From a virus, in IMG/VR virus record IMGVR_UViG_3300023178_003941, positions 1 to 29,438 of that record: a DNA stretch of 29,438 nt; one strand, 5' to 3'. Of this stretch, positions 6,842 through 14,907 are shown in pieces. The stretch's first letter is position 1; each line of letters begins with the position of its first letter. The position numbers and the translations under genes were made by a program. The notes under the pieces are model-generated. The model was given only the letters and a program-made list of their open reading frames with translations. It was not told where the DNA came from and did no database searches.

Positions 6842-8475
6842 TGCAACATTTTTATGATCAACAAATAAGAAGGTACCTTACACAAATAATTCGAATGTTT
6901 AGTGAATTTGGGTACAAAGACGGAAACAATAATGTAGTTAAGATTCCAATTAGTTACGGAGATTTAACCCGTCAAGTTGCAAACATTATTCGTGATAACA
7001 GCGAAAATAAAGTACCAAGTGCTCCAAGAATGGCAGTTTATGTAACTGGCTTAGAAATGGATACTTCTAGATTAGCAGATAGTAGTTATGTAAACAAATT
7101 AAACATTAGAGAACGTGCAGTAGATGCTAACGGTGTAGAATATCTCAAAAAAGAAGGTAAAAACTACACTATTGAAAGATTAATGCCTACTCCGTATAAA
7201 CTTACTGTTAATCTTGATCTTTGGGCAACAAATACAGATCAAAAATTACAAATAATAGAACAAATATTAATGTTGTTTAATCCAAGTTTAGAAATACAAA
7301 CTACTGACAATTATATTGACTGGACTAGTTTGAGTGTAGTAAACTTAGATAATATTAATTGGAGTTCTAGAAGTATTCCTGTTGGTGTTGACAGTGAAAT
7401 TGATATTGCAACACTTACATTTAACACACCAATCTTTATTAGTCCTCCAGTTAAGGTTAAAAAATTGGGTGTTATACAAAATATTATTACTGCAATGTTT
7501 AGTGAAAATGGATTAGAAGTTAATATTGACGATACTGCTTATGCACAAAGTCTAGTTAAACAATCTGTACTTAATGAAAACAAAGCAGAAGTTCCAGATA
7601 AACTTTATGGAAAAAGAGAAGCAATGACTAGCGAAACTACTCTAGTTGCTACTAGCCATAATAACTACGATCTTATTTTTATGAATGATGGTGCTGGCGG
7701 CTATTACGCACAGTTACTTGGAAAAGGTGTAGTTGGCGCAGAAACATGGACAGGATACATTAAATCTATACCACAATTATTCCAACCTGATATTACAGAA
7801 CTAAGGTTACAACGTTCTAATGGTTACGAAATTGTAGGTACAGTATCTATTAATCCTTTAGATCAAACTGTATTAAGTGTTAATATTGACAATGATACAT
7901 TACCAGATGATACTGTAATTAACGGAACAACTGGAATTGATGCAATCATTGATCCTGTTAAAGGAAATCCTAAATTACTTCCTAATACAAATCCTAGAAT
8001 ATTACTACTTGGAAATGTTGGACATATACACACTGGAGAATTTACTGTGTCTGATAGAACTATCTTATATGATACAAAATATCCATTTAATGAAGTTGTA
8101 AATTCAAAAGTTTTTGTTAATGGTACTCAAGTAAATGCTACACATTTTACAGTTGATTCATCGGACGAAACATATCAAATAAAATTTAGTGAATTCTTAA
8201 ACGAAGGTGACAAAGTCTATTATGAATTATATCTAGATGTAGATGGTCCTGATGCTTGGAAAAATGCAGATGGCACAGACTTTGCAGCTAGTGTAAATGA
8301 TATTGTTGAATGGGATGGTAGTAAATGGAATGTTATATTTAAAGCTATCAATACTTCTACAGAAACATTTGTTACAAATTTCACCACTAATAAACAATAT
8401 AAATGGACTGGGTCAGAATGGATTCTTTCGTTTGAAGGAGAATATCCAGATGGCACCTGGAGACTTGCATACTAA
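6841..8475 (+). CDS. 15: Tail completion and sheath stabiliser, T4 gp15-like, with long C-terminal extension
   Basis: Caps the head-proximal end of the tail, binding the last rings of tube and sheath. Residues 1-205 follow T4 gp15 closely in pattern: FYDQQIRRYLTQIIRMFSEFG at the start, VKIPISYGD, then RLMPTPYKLTVNLDLWATNTDQKLQIIEQIL and an IATLTFNTPIFISPPV block. T4 gp15 is 272 aa; this protein is 544 aa. The extra ~320 residues are beta-rich and end with WDGSKWNVIFKAINTS and WTGSEWILSFEG, resembling the aromatic DGxxW modules inserted in the sheath of the same virus. Start overlaps the gp14 stop by one base, so the two are translationally coupled. Confidence 0.82.
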   Translation: MQHFYDQQIRRYLTQIIRMFSEFGYKDGNNNVVKIPISYGDLTRQVANIIRDNSENKVPSAPRMAVYVTGLEMDTSRLADSSYVNKLNIRERAVDANGVEYLKKEGKNYTIERLMPTPYKLTVNLDLWATNTDQKLQIIEQILMLFNPSLEIQTTDNYIDWTSLSVVNLDNINWSSRSIPVGVDSEIDIATLTFNTPIFISPPVKVKKLGVIQNIITAMFSENGLEVNIDDTAYAQSLVKQSVLNENKAEVPDKLYGKREAMTSETTLVATSHNNYDLIFMNDGAGGYYAQLLGKGVVGAETWTGYIKSIPQLFQPDITELRLQRSNGYEIVGTVSINPLDQTVLSVNIDNDTLPDDTVINGTTGIDAIIDPVKGNPKLLPNTNPRILLLGNVGHIHTGEFTVSDRTILYDTKYPFNEVVNSKVFVNGTQVNATHFTVDSSDETYQIKFSEFLNEGDKVYYELYLDVDGPDAWKNADGTDFAASVNDIVEWDGSKWNVIFKAINTSTETFVTNFTTNKQYKWTGSEWILSFEGEYPDGTWRLAY

Positions 8476-8923
8476 CATAATTATTAGTATGAGTGATATA
8501 GTTTGTAGCGGCGCTTTATTTTATAGTCTAGATACGCAAAGATTTTTATTTTTACATAGATCTAACGGAAAACGTAGTAATAACGTATGGGGTCTTGTTG
8601 GCGGCACAAATGAAGGCGCTGAAACTCCTTGGGAAGGGTTAAGACGAGAAATTACTGAGGAAATTGGTGAAGTAGAAATTAAAAAAACTATTCCACTCGA
8701 AACCTTTGTATCAAATGACTCTAAATTTCATTTTCATACATACCTGTGTTTAGTAAACACAGAATTTCTTCCTACACTAAACAGTGAACATGATGGGTAT
8801 TCTTGGTGTAGCTTTGGCATGTGGCCAAAACCTTTACACTATGGACTACAAAATACATTAAACAAAAAAGTTAATCTTAAAAAATTAGAAACAGTATTTG
8901 AAGTAATAAATTTACTTGACTAA
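8450..8923 (+). CDS. Nudix hydrolase
   Basis: Hydrolyses a nucleoside diphosphate linked to another group; the substrate cannot be read from sequence. The protein has a nearly complete Nudix box: GTNEGAE, then seven residues, then REITEEIGE (G-x5-E-x7-RE-U-x-EE-x-G), with Glu instead of an aliphatic residue at the last place. It continues with a PLETFVSNDSKFHFHTYLC strand and the EHDGYSWCSFGMWPKPLH ending seen in other marine phage Nudix proteins. I chose ATG 8450 because GAAGGAG lies 9 nt upstream, giving a 26-bp overlap with gp15; ATG 8489 (MSDIVCSG) matches the domain start better but has no Shine-Dalgarno. It precedes the ADP-heptose operon and could clean up nucleotides or an ADP-sugar, which is a guess. 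Confidence 0.85.
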   Translation: MAPGDLHTNIIISMSDIVCSGALFYSLDTQRFLFLHRSNGKRSNNVWGLVGGTNEGAETPWEGLRREITEEIGEVEIKKTIPLETFVSNDSKFHFHTYLCLVNTEFLPTLNSEHDGYSWCSFGMWPKPLHYGLQNTLNKKVNLKKLETVFEVINLLD

Positions 8924-8944
8924 CACTCTGTTTTAATGTATAAT
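8916..8944 (+). promoter_or_regulatory. Sigma70-type promoter of the ADP-heptose operon
   Basis: TTGACT (8916-8921), a 17-bp spacer and TATAAT (8939-8944) form a near-perfect host promoter. The -35 overlaps the Nudix stop codon. The +1 expected seven bases after the -10 is 8951, which is the A of the hldE ATG, so the mRNA would be leaderless. No Shine-Dalgarno precedes hldE. Confidence 0.78.
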
Positions 8945-8950
8945 TGTAGT

Positions 8951-10090
8951 ATGAAAGTCTTAGTTATTGGCGATATAATCATTGACAAATACATTACAGG
9001 AACTTCAACTAGATTGAGTCCTGAAGCACCTGTGCCTGTTGTTAATCAACAAGAAGTATGGGAACAATTAGGCGGCGCTGCACTAGTATATCAAAATTTA
9101 TTAAGTTTAGGCGTTGATGTAGAATTATTAGATTTGTCATATCCAAAATGTATTAAGACTCGTGTATTATGTGACGGACATTATGTTACACGTATAGACC
9201 AAGATCATTTTACTAATGGCCAAGGTGTACTTGAAATAATTTGTGCAAAAGATTTTAGTACATACGATTATGTTATATTAAGTGATTATAATAAAGGTGT
9301 ATTAGAATACTCAAACAATATTATAGAACACATTAATCAATATGATTGTAAAGTTATTGTAGATCCTAAACGTCATGTTAGTTATTATGACGGTGCTTGG
9401 TTAGTTAAACCTAACAAAAAAGAATTTGAAGATTTAGGATTTACAAGTTGGACAGGTAACATAATTATTACTGCTGCAAGTCAACCTACTATTGCAGAAA
9501 TAGATAAAACATATTATACCGTTGATGTAGAACAAGTTGAAGTTAACGATGTTACTGGAGCCGGTGATTGTTTTTTAGCAGCATTTGTTTATGCGCTTAC
9601 AAAAGGATACGATTACGAAAGTGCAATTAAACTTGCTGTACAAGGATCAACTGAAAGTGTTAAACATGTAGGCACATACATTCTTAACGAAAAAGATCTA
9701 AAGAAGCGTGTAGTTTTTACTAACGGCTGTTTTGATATATTACACAAAGGGCATCTTACACTGCTAAAAGAAGCACGTAGTTTAGGCGATAAACTTGTTG
9801 TAGGACTTAATAGCGATGGTAGTGTAAAACGTTTAAAAGGCGAAACTAGGCCATTTAACGATCTTGAAACAAGACGCGAACAGCTAGAACTTATTCCGTA
9901 TGTAGACGAAGTTGTTGTTTTTCATGAAGACACTCCATATGATTTGATTAAAGAAATAAAGCCAGACTTAATTGTTAAAGGCGGTGACTATACTGTAGAA
10001 GAAATTGTAGGACACGATTTAGCACCTGTGCATATTATACCTACAGTAGAAGGTTATAGCACAACTAATATTATAGAGAAAAGCAAATGA
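8951..10090 (+). CDS. hldE: Bifunctional heptose-7-phosphate kinase / heptose-1-phosphate adenylyltransferase
   Basis: Catalyses two steps of ADP-heptose synthesis: phosphorylation of D-glycero-D-manno-heptose 7-phosphate at C1, then, after GmhB removes the 7-phosphate, adenylylation to ADP-D-glycero-D-manno-heptose. Residues 1-250 are a PfkB/ribokinase domain: VIGDIIIDKY (5-14), LGGAALV (40-46) and DVTGAGD (200-206) with catalytic D206. Residues 250-379 are a cytidylyltransferase-like domain: TNGCFDILHKGH (257-268, HxGH), LNSDGSVKRLKG, LIVKGGDY and the C-terminal GYSTTNII that closes E. coli HldE. At 379 aa it is about 100 shorter than E. coli HldE (477), mostly through trimming of the kinase half. 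Start 8951 fits homologues and the promoter; ATG 8936 lies in the promoter. Its stop overlaps the next gene (ATGA). Confidence 0.92.
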   Translation: MKVLVIGDIIIDKYITGTSTRLSPEAPVPVVNQQEVWEQLGGAALVYQNLLSLGVDVELLDLSYPKCIKTRVLCDGHYVTRIDQDHFTNGQGVLEIICAKDFSTYDYVILSDYNKGVLEYSNNIIEHINQYDCKVIVDPKRHVSYYDGAWLVKPNKKEFEDLGFTSWTGNIIITAASQPTIAEIDKTYYTVDVEQVEVNDVTGAGDCFLAAFVYALTKGYDYESAIKLAVQGSTESVKHVGTYILNEKDLKKRVVFTNGCFDILHKGHLTLLKEARSLGDKLVVGLNSDGSVKRLKGETRPFNDLETRREQLELIPYVDEVVVFHEDTPYDLIKEIKPDLIVKGGDYTVEEIVGHDLAPVHIIPTVEGYSTTNIIEKSK

Positions 10091-10638
10091 AGTACTTAGT
10101 AATTGACGATGCATTAGAACACAACGATGCTATAAATTTAAAAAACTTATTTGAATCTGAGGAGATATTTTGGAAGACAGGTCAACCTGTTCCTCAAAAA
10201 TTTCAAACAGAAGGCACAAGTCTTTACCAATTACAATTTTTTCACACAATTTATAAAAATTTAAATTGGACTACTAGCCCTGAAATAGGTGAAGCAATTA
10301 TTCCTTTAATTAATAGATGTCACACTTATACATTATTAAGATTAAAAGTTAATTTAACTCCAAGAGCAGATATTTTAACCACACACGGATTTCATATAGA
10401 TTTAGATCCTCCTCATGATTGTGCATTAACTGCTGTATATTATTTTAACGATAACAATGGATGGACTGAATTTAAAGATGGTACTAAGATTGAAAGTAAG
10501 TTTAATAGACTTTTAGTGTTTCCAGCTAAACAAGAACATTCAGGTAGTACACATACTGATGCACTTTCAAGGATTGTAGCAAATATTAATTTTATACCAC
10601 ATCCAGAAAATAAAGAATTTACAGAGTTAACAAAATGA
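10087..10638 (+). CDS. 2OG-Fe(II) dioxygenase (prolyl-4-hydroxylase-like fold)
   Basis: Predicted non-haem iron oxygenase using 2-oxoglutarate and O2, usually for hydroxylation. The facial triad is visible as H103-x-D105 (FHIDLD) and H151 (QEHSG), with R162 (SRIVANINF) placed to bind 2-oxoglutarate. A VYYFNDNNGWTEF strand segment and LLVFPAK complete the double-stranded beta-helix pattern. It is 183 aa, a usual single-domain length. It sits inside the ADP-heptose operon with 4-bp overlaps to hldE and to hldD, so its substrate may be the sugar or its acceptor. Such oxygenases are also common elsewhere in marine T4-like phages, so the link to heptose is inference. Confidence 0.82.
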   Translation: MKYLVIDDALEHNDAINLKNLFESEEIFWKTGQPVPQKFQTEGTSLYQLQFFHTIYKNLNWTTSPEIGEAIIPLINRCHTYTLLRLKVNLTPRADILTTHGFHIDLDPPHDCALTAVYYFNDNNGWTEFKDGTKIESKFNRLLVFPAKQEHSGSTHTDALSRIVANINFIPHPENKEFTELTK

Positions 10639-11444
10639 AAATTTTAATTACAGGGTTTGAAGGGTTTATTGGTAAAAATTTAAAATCATTCTTAGATAAA
10701 GATCACGAATTATTTGGATATGAATGGGATACAGAGTTTTTGCCTGAAGTAGAAGGTTTTGATTGGGTAATTCATCTTGGTGCAATTAGTGCAACTACAG
10801 AACGTGATATAGATAAAGTAATGCTTCAAAACTATGAGTTTTCCAAATGGTTGTTTAATGAATGCAATACTAAGGGTGTAAATTTTCAATATGCATCAAG
10901 TGCTAGTGTATATGGATGTAATACAGACTTTACAGAAGATGCTCCTAAACAACCACAGAGTTATTATGCTACAAGCAAATATCTATTTGACAGATGGGTA
11001 ATGCAACAACAACACAAAGTAATTGTACAAGGATTTCGTTATTTTAATGTATATGGCCCTCATGAAGATCACAAAGGCGACCAAGCAAGTCCTGTGACAA
11101 AGTTTTTTAAACAGGCTAAAGAAAACAAAGTTATCAAGTTATTTGAAAATAGTGATAATTACAAACGTGATTTTATATATGTTGGCGATTGTTGTAATAT
11201 ACATCGTTATCTATTAGGCACTAAAGAAACAGGTATTTTTAATATTGGAACAGGTATTGCAACAAGTTTTCAAACTGTTGCAGAATTAGTTGCTAAAAGA
11301 TATAACGCTAAAATTGAAACTATACCAATGCCAGAAGAACTTAAAGGTCAATATCAAGAATATACTTGTGCAGACATACAAAAATTAAGTAATGTAGTAA
11401 ATATTAATTTTACAAAATTAGAGGAATTTATCAATGGAAAATAA
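10635..11444 (+). CDS. hldD: ADP-L-glycero-D-manno-heptose 6-epimerase
   Basis: Converts ADP-D-glycero-D-manno-heptose into ADP-L-glycero-D-manno-heptose, the donor for LPS inner-core heptosyltransferases. It is an extended short-chain dehydrogenase: GFEGFIG at 7-13 binds NADP, YASSASVYG covers the catalytic Ser region (86-94), and Y111-x3-K115 is the catalytic pair. The match to E. coli HldD (RfaD) is specific rather than general: GFRYFNVYGPHEDHKGD (133-149), LFENSDNYKRDFIYVGD (169-185), IFNIGTGIATSFQTVAE and ELKGQYQEYTCADI all have direct counterparts. It has 269 aa against 310 in E. coli. It overlaps the preceding and following genes, so it belongs to one tightly coupled operon. Confidence 0.92.
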   Translation: MKILITGFEGFIGKNLKSFLDKDHELFGYEWDTEFLPEVEGFDWVIHLGAISATTERDIDKVMLQNYEFSKWLFNECNTKGVNFQYASSASVYGCNTDFTEDAPKQPQSYYATSKYLFDRWVMQQQHKVIVQGFRYFNVYGPHEDHKGDQASPVTKFFKQAKENKVIKLFENSDNYKRDFIYVGDCCNIHRYLLGTKETGIFNIGTGIATSFQTVAELVAKRYNAKIETIPMPEELKGQYQEYTCADIQKLSNVVNINFTKLEEFINGK

Positions 11445-11829
11445 AACAGAACCTACACGTCTAAGTGGTGCAGTACAAAAAGGCTGGGGTTACGAATTAA
11501 TTTGGGCAACCAATGATCAATACTGCGGAAAGATTATGTTCTTTAATAAGGCAGGTAATAAAACAAGTATGCACTTTCATAAAGAAAAAGATGAAAGTTG
11601 GTTTGTAAACAGCGGAAGTTTTAAAGTTAGATATATTGATACTAAGGATTCAATGCTATATGAAAAAGAATTAAACGAAGGAGATGTTTGGCATAATCCT
11701 CCTTTACTACCTCATCAATTAGTAGCAACAAGAGACGAGTCTAGCATTACTGAAGTAAGTACACCAGATAGTGTTGAAGATAATTATCGTATTGGTCCAG
11801 GGGATAGTCAGTCAGCGCCAAATGAGTAG
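11434..11829 (+). CDS. Cupin protein, phosphomannose-isomerase-like
   Basis: Single-domain cupin of 131 aa, probably metal-binding. Cupin motif 1 is exact: G41-x5-H47-x-H49-x4-E54-x6-G61. Motif 2 is looser (GDVWHNPPLLPH, with H94 as the fourth ligand; Leu replaces the usual Gly). The KGWGYELIWA opening and the C-terminal EVSTPDSVEDNYRI resemble the cupin domain of type II mannose-6-phosphate isomerase/guanylyltransferases and their stand-alone relatives. GAGG lies 8-9 nt before ATG 11434, and the start overlaps hldD by 11 bp. As the operon lacks GmhA, this aldose-ketose-isomerase-like fold is a candidate for that step or for another sugar isomerisation or epimerisation; this is inference only. 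Confidence 0.78.
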   Translation: MENKTEPTRLSGAVQKGWGYELIWATNDQYCGKIMFFNKAGNKTSMHFHKEKDESWFVNSGSFKVRYIDTKDSMLYEKELNEGDVWHNPPLLPHQLVATRDESSITEVSTPDSVEDNYRIGPGDSQSAPNE

Positions 11830-12472
11830 TACTAGAATTGCATGGACTGAAGGTTACACAGATACTAGATTAGACACTGAGACCTTCTATAATGAAACTA
11901 ATATTGCACCAAAATGTGTAATTGGGTTAGACCGTGACGGAGTCATTAACGTTGACCGAGGAACATATACTTGGAGGGTTGAAGATTTTGTTCCTATTGC
12001 TGGTAGCTTAGAAGCAATGGCAAAACTTCGAAATTTAGGTCACAAAATGGTTATAATTACAAATCAAGCAGGCATTAATAAAGGACTATATACTCCTGCC
12101 GATGTAGAACGTGTACACGAATATATGTTTCAACTATTAGGCGAAGCAGGTTGTAAAAGTATAGATGCACTATTCTACAGCGAAAGTAATTTAAGAAGTG
12201 ATATATTTGCAAAGCCTAATATTGGAATGTTTAAACGATGCGAAAATGAAGTTAAATATATCAAATTTAAAAACGGATATTTCGTAGGTGATAAAATTTC
12301 TGATCTTAAAGCAGCATTTAAAATTGGTGCTAAACCGGTATTAGTACGCACAGGACACGGTGAAGAAACAATAAAAGAACTAAACAAATTTGCAAATCAA
12401 AAGATAAAGAAAAAGACTATTATTTTTGATGATTTACTATCTTTTGCAAATTGGATAGAATCTAAATCGTAG
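11822..12472 (+). CDS. gmhB: D-glycero-D-manno-heptose 1,7-bisphosphate 7-phosphatase
   Basis: Removes the C7 phosphate from heptose 1,7-bisphosphate between the two HldE reactions. HAD motifs are all present: DRDG at 37-41 with nucleophile D37 and acid/base D39, T80-N-Q (IITNQAGINKG), K131 and GDKISD at 156-161. The general GmhB/HisB-N pattern (DRDGVINVD, GSLEAMAKLRNLGH, NIGMFKR, KPVLVRTGHG) is clear. In E. coli GmhB a zinc loop carries CxH and CxC ligands; here the same stretch (LFYSESNLRSDIFAKPN) has no cysteine. The ATG at 11822 overlaps the cupin stop by 8 bp; earlier in-frame starts give an unrelated extension. It ends 11 bp inside the convergent oxygenase gene. Confidence 0.88.
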   Translation: MSSTRIAWTEGYTDTRLDTETFYNETNIAPKCVIGLDRDGVINVDRGTYTWRVEDFVPIAGSLEAMAKLRNLGHKMVIITNQAGINKGLYTPADVERVHEYMFQLLGEAGCKSIDALFYSESNLRSDIFAKPNIGMFKRCENEVKYIKFKNGYFVGDKISDLKAAFKIGAKPVLVRTGHGEETIKELNKFANQKIKKKTIIFDDLLSFANWIESKS

Positions 12473-13106
12473 CACCAGTTTCTAAAACTATATTAAACGA
12501 CAAACTAATACGATCAAACTTAGTTCTATTTTCTTTAACACTGTGATCTAGATAGCTAGGCCACATAACTATTCTTCCTTGTTCAGGAAAAAACTCATTT
12601 TCGTGTGCATATGTAGATCCAATAGGGTTACATTTTAATGCTTTAAGAGCATTTCTAAAAACTATATTACCATCTTGACCATTTGTTTTAAACCAATATA
12701 CTCCGCTTATATGATTAGTTCCGTGATCATGTAAATGGGCATGTTGTCCCGGATTAGTTAAGGTTAACCAAGATGTACTAATTGCTGCTCGATAGTTTTC
12801 TTTAACATTCATGTGTACCATATAGTTTCCACAATGATGAAGAATAGATTGTTTAACATTTTTTAATTTTTCTGATGTTATTATACATTCTCTAAAATTA
12901 CCTCTATTTGATAATTGATGCGTATTTGAATTCCAATCAGTATTTTGTCCCCATTTATTTTCTTCGTATAGTTTATCAACTACCGTTTGAAGATCTTGTT
13001 GCATACCTTCGTATTCACCGCCTTCTATTTGATGTGTATACAACGGAGTAGGAAATAAACTTATTATTTGACCTTCTACTGGAACTTCAAGATTAGGCTC
13101 TATCAT
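12462..13106 (-). CDS. 2OG-Fe(II) oxygenase of the marine-phage type (PF13759-like)
   Basis: Second predicted iron/2-oxoglutarate oxygenase in the cassette. The N-terminus has the LFPTPLYTHQI opening usual for this family. The core reads QHAHLHDHGTNHISGVYWF (metal His around 124-128), then WPSYLDHSV with H188 and FDRISLSFNI with R199 for 2-oxoglutarate. At 214 aa it is full length. The start codon lies inside the 3' end of the carbamoyltransferase gene (14-bp overlap), so the two are translationally coupled. The substrate is unknown; in this setting it may hydroxylate a glycan or make the hydroxyl to be carbamoylated, which is inference. It is unlike the first oxygenase (10087-10638) in sequence, so the two are not recent duplicates. 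Confidence 0.85.
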   Translation of the reverse strand: MIEPNLEVPVEGQIISLFPTPLYTHQIEGGEYEGMQQDLQTVVDKLYEENKWGQNTDWNSNTHQLSNRGNFRECIITSEKLKNVKQSILHHCGNYMVHMNVKENYRAAISTSWLTLTNPGQHAHLHDHGTNHISGVYWFKTNGQDGNIVFRNALKALKCNPIGSTYAHENEFFPEQGRIVMWPSYLDHSVKENRTKFDRISLSFNIVLETGATI

Positions 13107-14907
13107 TGTGGTCTATCCTTACTATCATTTGAGTTTTAGGGAAATACAAATAGTTAATTCCTGAATTATATAATGTACGCATAGCATCATCAATAGTTTC
13201 AACTAACGGCTCTCCACCTAAGTTAAAACTAGTATTAAATAATGCAGGTATTCCTGTTTGTGATTTAAACTCATTAATTAAATTATACCAATGTTCGTTT
13301 TGTTCTTTAGTAACAGTTTGTATTCTGCAAGTTCCGTCAACGTGTATTACAGCAGGTATCTTTTCTTCAACACCTGGCTGACAATTTACTGCATACATCA
13401 TACTAGGTGATTCTTTCATACCGCGCAAATCAAACCATTCATGAACATCATCTTGTAATACTGATGCTGCAAATGGTCTAAAATATTCTCTTTTCTTAAT
13501 TAAATTAACAAAATCTTTTCCGTCTGGGAATGTTGGGTCAAACATTAAACTTCTGTTACCTAATGCTCTAGGACCGTTTTCGCATCTTTCTTGAAATAAT
13601 GCTACAATATTTTTTTCTCTAATAATGTTAATAACATCTTTATAGCTAATGTTATTTTCAACAACACCGCCGTACTTATTAGCACAGTTTGTAATTTCTT
13701 CCTCAGTAATATTTTGAATAGGACCTAAAAATAAGTTTTCATTTTTTTCTCTAACTCTATTATCTTTAGTAGTTTTATAGTAATGATAAAATGCTGCACC
13801 TATTGCTGTACCTGCATCTGTAGAAACAGGTTCAACATATAAATTTGTACCTTCTGGTAAATGTTTTAAATAGAAATAGTTAGCAACACAGTTTAATCCG
13901 TAACCTCCACTTACAACTACATTTTTATTTCCAGTTTTTTCAATTGCTTTTAATATTAAATCAAGTACTTTTTGTTGAGTTTCAGTTTGTACATTATATG
14001 CCATATTTCTGCGAGACTCTAACAATGTTAAATCTTCGCTTGCTAGTAATTCTTCAATTCGTGCTATTTCATCTTTATCTTCTTCAGATACTCCCATCCA
14101 TAATTCGTGAGGATTATATTTTCTATCGTGTAACTCTGGATACAATGCTTCATTTACTATAGCACCGTTTGGATATGTTGGTAGTATAATATCTCTATTA
14201 GCACTAACATTATCAAATATTTTTGGTGCTTTATTAGGTTGCCCGTATGGAAACAATCCCATAGTCTTTCCAGCTTCAATACTATGCCAACCGCAATATT
14301 GAGTTACTGCTTCATATGCTTTGACAATACCTGCTTTGTCGTCAACTATTATTTCCATATTTCCGTCATTTAAATATTCAGTTGCCCAAGGACCATTGCC
14401 TCCAAAGTGTTTATATAACTCAGCAAAGTTATCAGGATAAGATGCATAGTATATACTTTCTACTTCCCACATTGTTTGTTGATCGTGTCGTTTAGCAAAA
14501 GTACCAGCGCCGTCAACAATAACAACGTTTGCTTCATCAAATCCTGATCTATAAAAGGAACAAGCAGCATGATTTCTGTGATGTTGATCCCAGTACTCAA
14601 CAACTTGAGGATGGTTCCTACCTTGATTTGGATCAATTAATTTAAGTTTACGTGCTAAAGAAGTATACGGATCTTCAGCAGTATAATCTGTAAGATTTTC
14701 GTCAGCGTGTGTATGTGAAATAACTAGATAATCAATTTTGTCAGTATACTCTAATATTTTAATAATACTAGCAAACGGAGTACCGTCATATTTTTGTCTT
14801 GTTAATCTTTCTTCTTCAATTGAAAATACAATCTCACCATCTTTTAATAAACAAACACCTGCATTGTGTCCTCTAGCAATTCCTGCTATGTATCCTGTTT
14901 TATTCAT
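13093..14907 (-). CDS. O-carbamoyltransferase (NodU/CmcH/TobZ family)
   Basis: Transfers a carbamoyl group from carbamoyl phosphate, through carbamoyl-adenylate, to a hydroxyl of the acceptor. The N-terminal Kae1-like domain shows GIARGHNAG (9-17), HHRNHAACSFYRSGF with the metal-binding His pair (109, 113) and D132-GAG. The ATP-binding part has VSGGYGLNCVAN (332-343). The C-terminal YrdC-like domain has FQERCENGPRALGNRSL (438-454), YFRPFAASVL and NTSFNLGGEPLVET. At 604 aa it is full length with all signature motifs. Known relatives act on nodulation factors, antibiotics and, in Pseudomonas aeruginosa (WapO), on LPS-core heptose. Its ATG overlaps the stop of the GT9-like gene. The acceptor is inferred to be a heptose, but DNA or another glycan is possible. 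Confidence 0.92.
   Translation of the reverse strand: MNKTGYIAGIARGHNAGVCLLKDGEIVFSIEEERLTRQKYDGTPFASIIKILEYTDKIDYLVISHTHADENLTDYTAEDPYTSLARKLKLIDPNQGRNHPQVVEYWDQHHRNHAACSFYRSGFDEANVVIVDGAGTFAKRHDQQTMWEVESIYYASYPDNFAELYKHFGGNGPWATEYLNDGNMEIIVDDKAGIVKAYEAVTQYCGWHSIEAGKTMGLFPYGQPNKAPKIFDNVSANRDIILPTYPNGAIVNEALYPELHDRKYNPHELWMGVSEEDKDEIARIEELLASEDLTLLESRRNMAYNVQTETQQKVLDLILKAIEKTGNKNVVVSGGYGLNCVANYFYLKHLPEGTNLYVEPVSTDAGTAIGAAFYHYYKTTKDNRVREKNENLFLGPIQNITEEEITNCANKYGGVVENNISYKDVINIIREKNIVALFQERCENGPRALGNRSLMFDPTFPDGKDFVNLIKKREYFRPFAASVLQDDVHEWFDLRGMKESPSMMYAVNCQPGVEEKIPAVIHVDGTCRIQTVTKEQNEHWYNLINEFKSQTGIPALFNTSFNLGGEPLVETIDDAMRTLYNSGINYLYFPKTQMIVRIDHNDRA

Noticed and set aside
8936-8950. ATG 8936 as start of hldE
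   Set aside because: It sits in the promoter spacer, before the -10 box, so it would not be in the promoter-derived mRNA; HldE proteins start near VLVIGD.
12462-12480. Terminator between the two convergent sugar operons
   Set aside because: The coding ends overlap by 11 bp and no GC-rich stem with a T-run is visible near the junction.
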